A stretch of DNA of 64,000 nucleotides. Origin: Bacteroidia bacterium (GTDB lineage Bacteria; Bacteroidota; Bacteroidia; Bacteroidales; Dysgonomonadaceae). The stretch covers positions 1 to 64,000 of the forward strand of contig JAUNUM010000003.1 of assembly GCA_030538215.1 (NCBI GenBank). The letters run 5' to 3'. Below, in pieces: positions 60,999 to 64,000 of this stretch (its first letter is position 1; each line of letters begins with the position of its first letter). The notes under the pieces were generated by a model that was not told the origin of the DNA, did not search any database, and worked only from the letters and a program-made list of their open reading frames with translations. A program made the translations under genes and the position numbers.

Positions 60999-61658
60999 TT
61001 ATTGTACTGCTTCGTTTAAAAACTCATTAAACGGATGTTGAATCTTGAAAATCTCCATCAATCGTTTAATCACATTTTCTTTTAGAAAAAAGTTATTATC
61101 CAAGGCAAAGTGTGTGACAAAATGTTTGTTTTTGATTAGTTCAATCTCCTTAAAATTCTTCGGATATCCTTTGGGCGGATTTTTCAATTTATCTTCGTTT
61201 GAAATTTCTGCGAAAAGTTTTTTAAACTTCTTGTCATCTAAAATCTTACGCATTTTATCGGGATTGTGATAAATAGCGTTTCGGATAGATTCCAGCGTAG
61301 CAGGATCGGGCGCGTAAATACCGCCGGCAAGAAACGATTCGTCGGGTTGCAGGTGAATGTAGTAGCCTGCCATTCGGGTTTTTCTTCCGCCGTTGGCAAT
61401 AAAAGCGCTGAAATGGGTTTTATACGGTGTTTTGTCTTTGGAAAAACGAATGTCTCGATAAATACGGAAAATACAATCAGCAGCGCTTACCGTTCCAATG
61501 CTCGAATCGAGTTGACTGAGCGGCACGATAAGTTTGTTTATAAATACTTCAAACGATTCTTTCGCTTCGTTGTATTCATGTTTGTTTTCGTTAAACCAGT
61601 TGCGGTCGTTATATATTTGCAAATGAGCAAGAAAATTAAATATTTGTTGGAAGTTCAT
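60999..61658 (-). CDS. DUF2461 family protein
   Basis: A 219-residue protein. NDRNWFNENKHEYNEAKESF at about 17-36, FRIYRDIRFSKDKTPYKTHF at about 64-83, and YYIHLQPDESFLAGGIYAPDP at about 99-118 are the DUF2461 signature. Function unknown; the family is soluble and widespread. The HD hydrolase gene precedes it by 15 bases, so they are probably co-transcribed. Confidence 0.88.
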   Translation of the reverse strand: MNFQQIFNFLAHLQIYNDRNWFNENKHEYNEAKESFEVFINKLIVPLSQLDSSIGTVSAADCIFRIYRDIRFSKDKTPYKTHFSAFIANGGRKTRMAGYYIHLQPDESFLAGGIYAPDPATLESIRNAIYHNPDKMRKILDDKKFKKLFAEISNEDKLKNPPKGYPKNFKEIELIKNKHFVTHFALDNNFFLKENVIKRLMEIFKIQHPFNEFLNEAVQ

Positions 61659-61673
61659 AAGTCTAATATTTTA

Positions 61674-62267
61674 TTACAGCTTCTTTAAAACGCCTTTCTC
61701 TACACTTTCGTTCAATAAATTTTCGGCATAGTCCCAAATGGTGGAAGATCCGGCTTTAATGGCTTTTTTCTTATCGTACACTTTTTGATAATCCACGTTA
61801 AATTCAGCCCACGTTCCGCCATTATTGGAAGCGTTTTGCAGTAGCGGCTCAAACCGGTCCATCGATTTGGCGAATTTGGCTTCATCGGTAATACCATCTT
61901 CAAATTCTTTCCAGATTTCTATAAATTCTTGAGCTTGCTTTTCCGGTAAAAGACCGAATATCCGTTTGGCTGCCAACAATTCCTGCTCGGTATTTGTATG
62001 GTTTTTTTGGGTGTCGTAAATAAAAGTATCACCGGCATCAATTTCTACGATATCGTGAATCAGTAACATTTTTACAACTTTCAAAATATCTATTGGCTTA
62101 TTGGAATATTCTACTAAAACAAGAGCCATCAAGGCTAAATGCCAGCTGTGTTCAGCATCATTTTCGTGTCTGTTACTGTTGAACAGTTTCGTTTTGCGTT
62201 GAATGTATTTTAGTTTATCAATCTCCTTTATGAAATCGATTTGTTTGAATAAGTGGTTGTTTTGCAT
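61674..62267 (-). CDS. HD domain hydrolase (YfbR/HDDC2-like)
   Basis: A 197-residue metal-dependent phosphohydrolase. The conserved metal ligands lie in HENDAEHSWHLALMALVL at about residues 35-52 and KMLLIHDIVEIDAGDTF at about 67-83, where HD is the name-giving pair. The nearest characterised relatives are 5'-deoxynucleotidases of the YfbR/HDDC2 type acting on deoxynucleoside monophosphates; that substrate is inferred. It lies 4 bases after the acyltransferase gene and 15 before DUF2461. Confidence 0.85.
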   Translation of the reverse strand: MQNNHLFKQIDFIKEIDKLKYIQRKTKLFNSNRHENDAEHSWHLALMALVLVEYSNKPIDILKVVKMLLIHDIVEIDAGDTFIYDTQKNHTNTEQELLAAKRIFGLLPEKQAQEFIEIWKEFEDGITDEAKFAKSMDRFEPLLQNASNNGGTWAEFNVDYQKVYDKKKAIKAGSSTIWDYAENLLNESVEKGVLKKL

Positions 62268-62271
62268 TGAT

Positions 62272-63417
62272 TTATGATTTTTTTACCAACAAAAACTTCT
62301 TTGTTAAATACTTGCGTACAGGCTCATCGTATAGCTTCAAACAGAGATATGCCAACACGATATTTCCGAAGAATAGCACTAGGGCTACAGGCCATGTTCG
62401 CGCAAAAGTGAATTCGTTTTTCCATATCCACGAATAAAACAAATACATAAAAGGATAATGCACTATATACAACGGATAGGAAATATCTCCCATAAACTTG
62501 CACATTTGAGAGGTAAATTTATTGATTATTTTTCCTGAAGCACCGAGGTAAACCAGTATCGGAAAAATAACGATAGTGCAGACGGCATCATAAATACCGT
62601 TCATCCACATCGTATTTTTGTCACCAATATATGGTATGGAAAGTAAAATGACAATTGCCAATCCCGAAATCCAAAAAGCACCTTTAATTTTTATCGGTTT
62701 AAAGTTACGTGACATTAGCAAGCCGATAGAGAAGGCAAATAGTAATCGAAGAAAACCACCGAGCAGATTATAATCCAACATCGACCATCCTACACCTAAA
62801 TTTCCAAAACCCGAAAGATTGAATATAGAGAACGAAGCCAATCCTATTGCAGACAGCGCAACCAATATTGTAAGGGTTCTTGTGGATAGTTTACGTAAAA
62901 TAAGCGCATAAAGAATATTTCCGATATACTCGAAAAACAAAGACCAAGCCGGACCATTTAGAGGATACATTTCGCCATTACCGCGAACTTCGACTCCTGT
63001 TCCGGGTGCAGCAGGAATTAAGAAAAGATGAAGGAGCATGGCGAGCATAACCATGGAAATAGACACTTTAGTGCCGTTCCATTGTTCGCTACCTTGTATA
63101 AGAAATGTGATAACACCCAAAACGGTTCCCATAATAATCATGGGATGCAGGCGGATTAAACGGCGTTTGAAGAAATCTTTTTTTGTCATTCTTGTCCATC
63201 GGTCGTCGTAAGCGTAACCGATAACAAATCCTGAGAGGATAAAAAAGAAATCTACCGCCAAATATCCGTGATTAAATTTTTGATCGATAGGGCTGGTAGC
63301 AAAAGCTTCGAATACGTGATACCAAATCACCATAAGAGCTGCTACGCCGCGCAAGCCGTTGAGGATTTGATAATGGGGCTTACTGTCTGCAAATGTTGCT
63401 GATGAAATTCTTGACAT
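62272..63417 (-). CDS. Acyltransferase-3 family membrane protein
   Basis: A 381-residue membrane O-acyltransferase with about ten helices. Family motifs: ILNGLRGVAALMVIWYHVFE at about 18-37, with the arginine and histidine, and LAVDFFFILSGFVIGYAYD at about 52-70. The C-terminal end is cytoplasmic and basic (KYLTKKFLLVKKS). Such enzymes acetylate or succinylate surface sugars and antibiotics. The hexapeptide sugar acetyltransferase gene lies 23 bases upstream, so a shared role in glycan decoration is likely but not certain. Confidence 0.88.
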   Translation of the reverse strand: MSRISSATFADSKPHYQILNGLRGVAALMVIWYHVFEAFATSPIDQKFNHGYLAVDFFFILSGFVIGYAYDDRWTRMTKKDFFKRRLIRLHPMIIMGTVLGVITFLIQGSEQWNGTKVSISMVMLAMLLHLFLIPAAPGTGVEVRGNGEMYPLNGPAWSLFFEYIGNILYALILRKLSTRTLTILVALSAIGLASFSIFNLSGFGNLGVGWSMLDYNLLGGFLRLLFAFSIGLLMSRNFKPIKIKGAFWISGLAIVILLSIPYIGDKNTMWMNGIYDAVCTIVIFPILVYLGASGKIINKFTSQMCKFMGDISYPLYIVHYPFMYLFYSWIWKNEFTFARTWPVALVLFFGNIVLAYLCLKLYDEPVRKYLTKKFLLVKKS

Positions 63418-63440
63418 TTAGTTATTGTTTATAGTTTTAT

Positions 63441-64000
63441 TCAATCATCGGATTTAGGTATCTCTCGAATTACCCGACAAGGATTTCCCACTGCCATCAC
63501 ATTTGCAGGAATATCTTTTGTAACCACGCTTCCGGCACCAATAACTGTGTTATCACCGATGGTTACACCGGGCAAAACGCACACTTGAGCGCCAATCCAC
63601 ACATTGTTTCCGATGGAAATGGGATAAGCGTATTCAAGACCCTGGTTTCGGGGTGCGACTTCCAGCGGATGTCCGGCCGTGTAAAACCCGCAGTTGGGAG
63701 CGATAAACACGTTATCGCCGAAAGTAATTTTTGCTCCATCGAGAATAACACAATTTACATTGGCGTAGAAATTATCTCCAATCTTAATATTGTAACCGTA
63801 ATCGCAATTGAAAGGTGGCTCAATCTGAAAATTTTCACCTGTTTCCCCGAGAAGTTTAGAGAGAATTTTCTTTTTTTCTTCCAATTGTGATGGCCGGAGC
63901 CGGTTGTAGTCGAAGCATAACTCTTTGCATGCTGCACGTTCCGCAATGAGTTCAGCATCATAATTTGCATCGTATAATTTACCTGTCCGGGCTTTCTGTT
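63441..64000 (-). CDS. Maltose O-acetyltransferase-like hexapeptide enzyme, 5' end outside window
   Basis: The frame stays open to the window edge, so the start lies beyond 64000; 186 residues are visible. It begins KARTGKLYDANYDAELIAER, the N-terminal maltose/galactoside acetyltransferase domain, followed by the left-handed beta-helix: CDYGYNIKIGDNFYANVNCV, NVFIAPNCGFYTAGHP with the catalytic histidine, IGNNVWIGAQVCVLPGVTIG and VIGAGSVVTKDIPANVMAVG. It transfers acetyl groups from acetyl-CoA to sugars. A TTG at 63884 could be mistaken for a start but cuts off the conserved N-terminus. Confidence 0.9.
   Translation of the reverse strand, partial: QKARTGKLYDANYDAELIAERAACKELCFDYNRLRPSQLEEKKKILSKLLGETGENFQIEPPFNCDYGYNIKIGDNFYANVNCVILDGAKITFGDNVFIAPNCGFYTAGHPLEVAPRNQGLEYAYPISIGNNVWIGAQVCVLPGVTIGDNTVIGAGSVVTKDIPANVMAVGNPCRVIREIPKSDD

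Noticed and set aside
63884-63970. Frameshift in the sugar O-acetyltransferase near its N-terminus
   Set aside because: The frame is continuous to the window edge; the apparent start at 63884 is an internal TTG and the other-frame ORF is a shadow.

Overview
The window looks like a chromosomal segment of a Bacteroidota, most likely Bacteroidales (a relative of Paludibacter or Dysgonomonas is my guess; genus not provable from here). Reasons: moderately AT-rich DNA, promoters with the Bacteroidota -7 box TAnnTTTG, a TonB-dependent receptor with a carboxypeptidase-like N-terminal domain, DUF3575/DUF3868 envelope proteins, PdxB, a bacterial V-type ATPase operon containing a DUF2764 gene, and many short dispersed palindromic repeats between genes. 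There is no phage, plasmid, transposase, integrase or CRISPR array.

Layout. 1-667: no convincing gene; nested inverted repeats and a perfect hairpin before the first gene. 668-3718: AraC-type regulator, DUF3575 barrel, DUF3868/OmpA-like/TPR protein. 4187-5874: small alkyltransferase-like protein and two membrane-anchored proteins. 5902-13618 (minus): GNAT acetyltransferase, DsbA-like protein, ClpC, uracil-DNA glycosylase family protein, DUF488 protein, catalase and its Fur/PerR-type regulator. 14057-16826: AI-2E family permease, DUF2007, SDR, DUF192.

16898-31676 (minus) is the metabolic centre of the window: a cobalamin uptake, salvage and late-synthesis cluster. In transcription order: DUF71 ATPase, BtuF, CobO, BtuC, BtuD, a histidine phosphatase, a cobalamin riboswitch with its own promoter, BtuB, a transcobalamin-like DUF4430 protein, CobU, a DUF4198 periplasmic protein, CobT, CobS, CobC, CobQ, CobD, CbiB. 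Corrin-ring genes are absent from the window, so the cluster covers outer and inner membrane transport, adenosylation, amidation, aminopropanol attachment and nucleotide-loop assembly.

31890-39413 (plus): groES-groEL behind a sigma-54-like promoter, an Oar-like TonB-dependent receptor, a DUF1508 protein and a CDF metal exporter. 39680-48449 (minus): a secreted unknown protein and the V-type ATPase operon E-DUF2764-A-B-(unassigned small ORF)-D-I-K, whose K subunit carries the residues of a Na+-binding rotor. 48799-60256 (plus): MATE exporter, LOG-like nucleotide-binding protein, YeiH-type permease, PdxB, OmpA/TPR lipoprotein, a HAMP-type membrane sensor without output domain beside trkH, tyrS and an acyl-ACP thioesterase. 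60366-64000: tRNA-Gln, a small orphan protein, DUF2461, an HD hydrolase, an acyltransferase-3 protein and a hexapeptide sugar O-acetyltransferase cut by the window end.

The least explained signals are: a dispersed palindromic repeat that has entered the pdxB reading frame, a 244/265-bp repeat pair, tandem perfect hairpins at 38121-38240, a start-less ORF inside the V-ATPase operon, a metal-binding-like DUF4198 protein with a predicted N-terminal histidine in the B12 cluster, and the HAMP sensor/TrkH pair.
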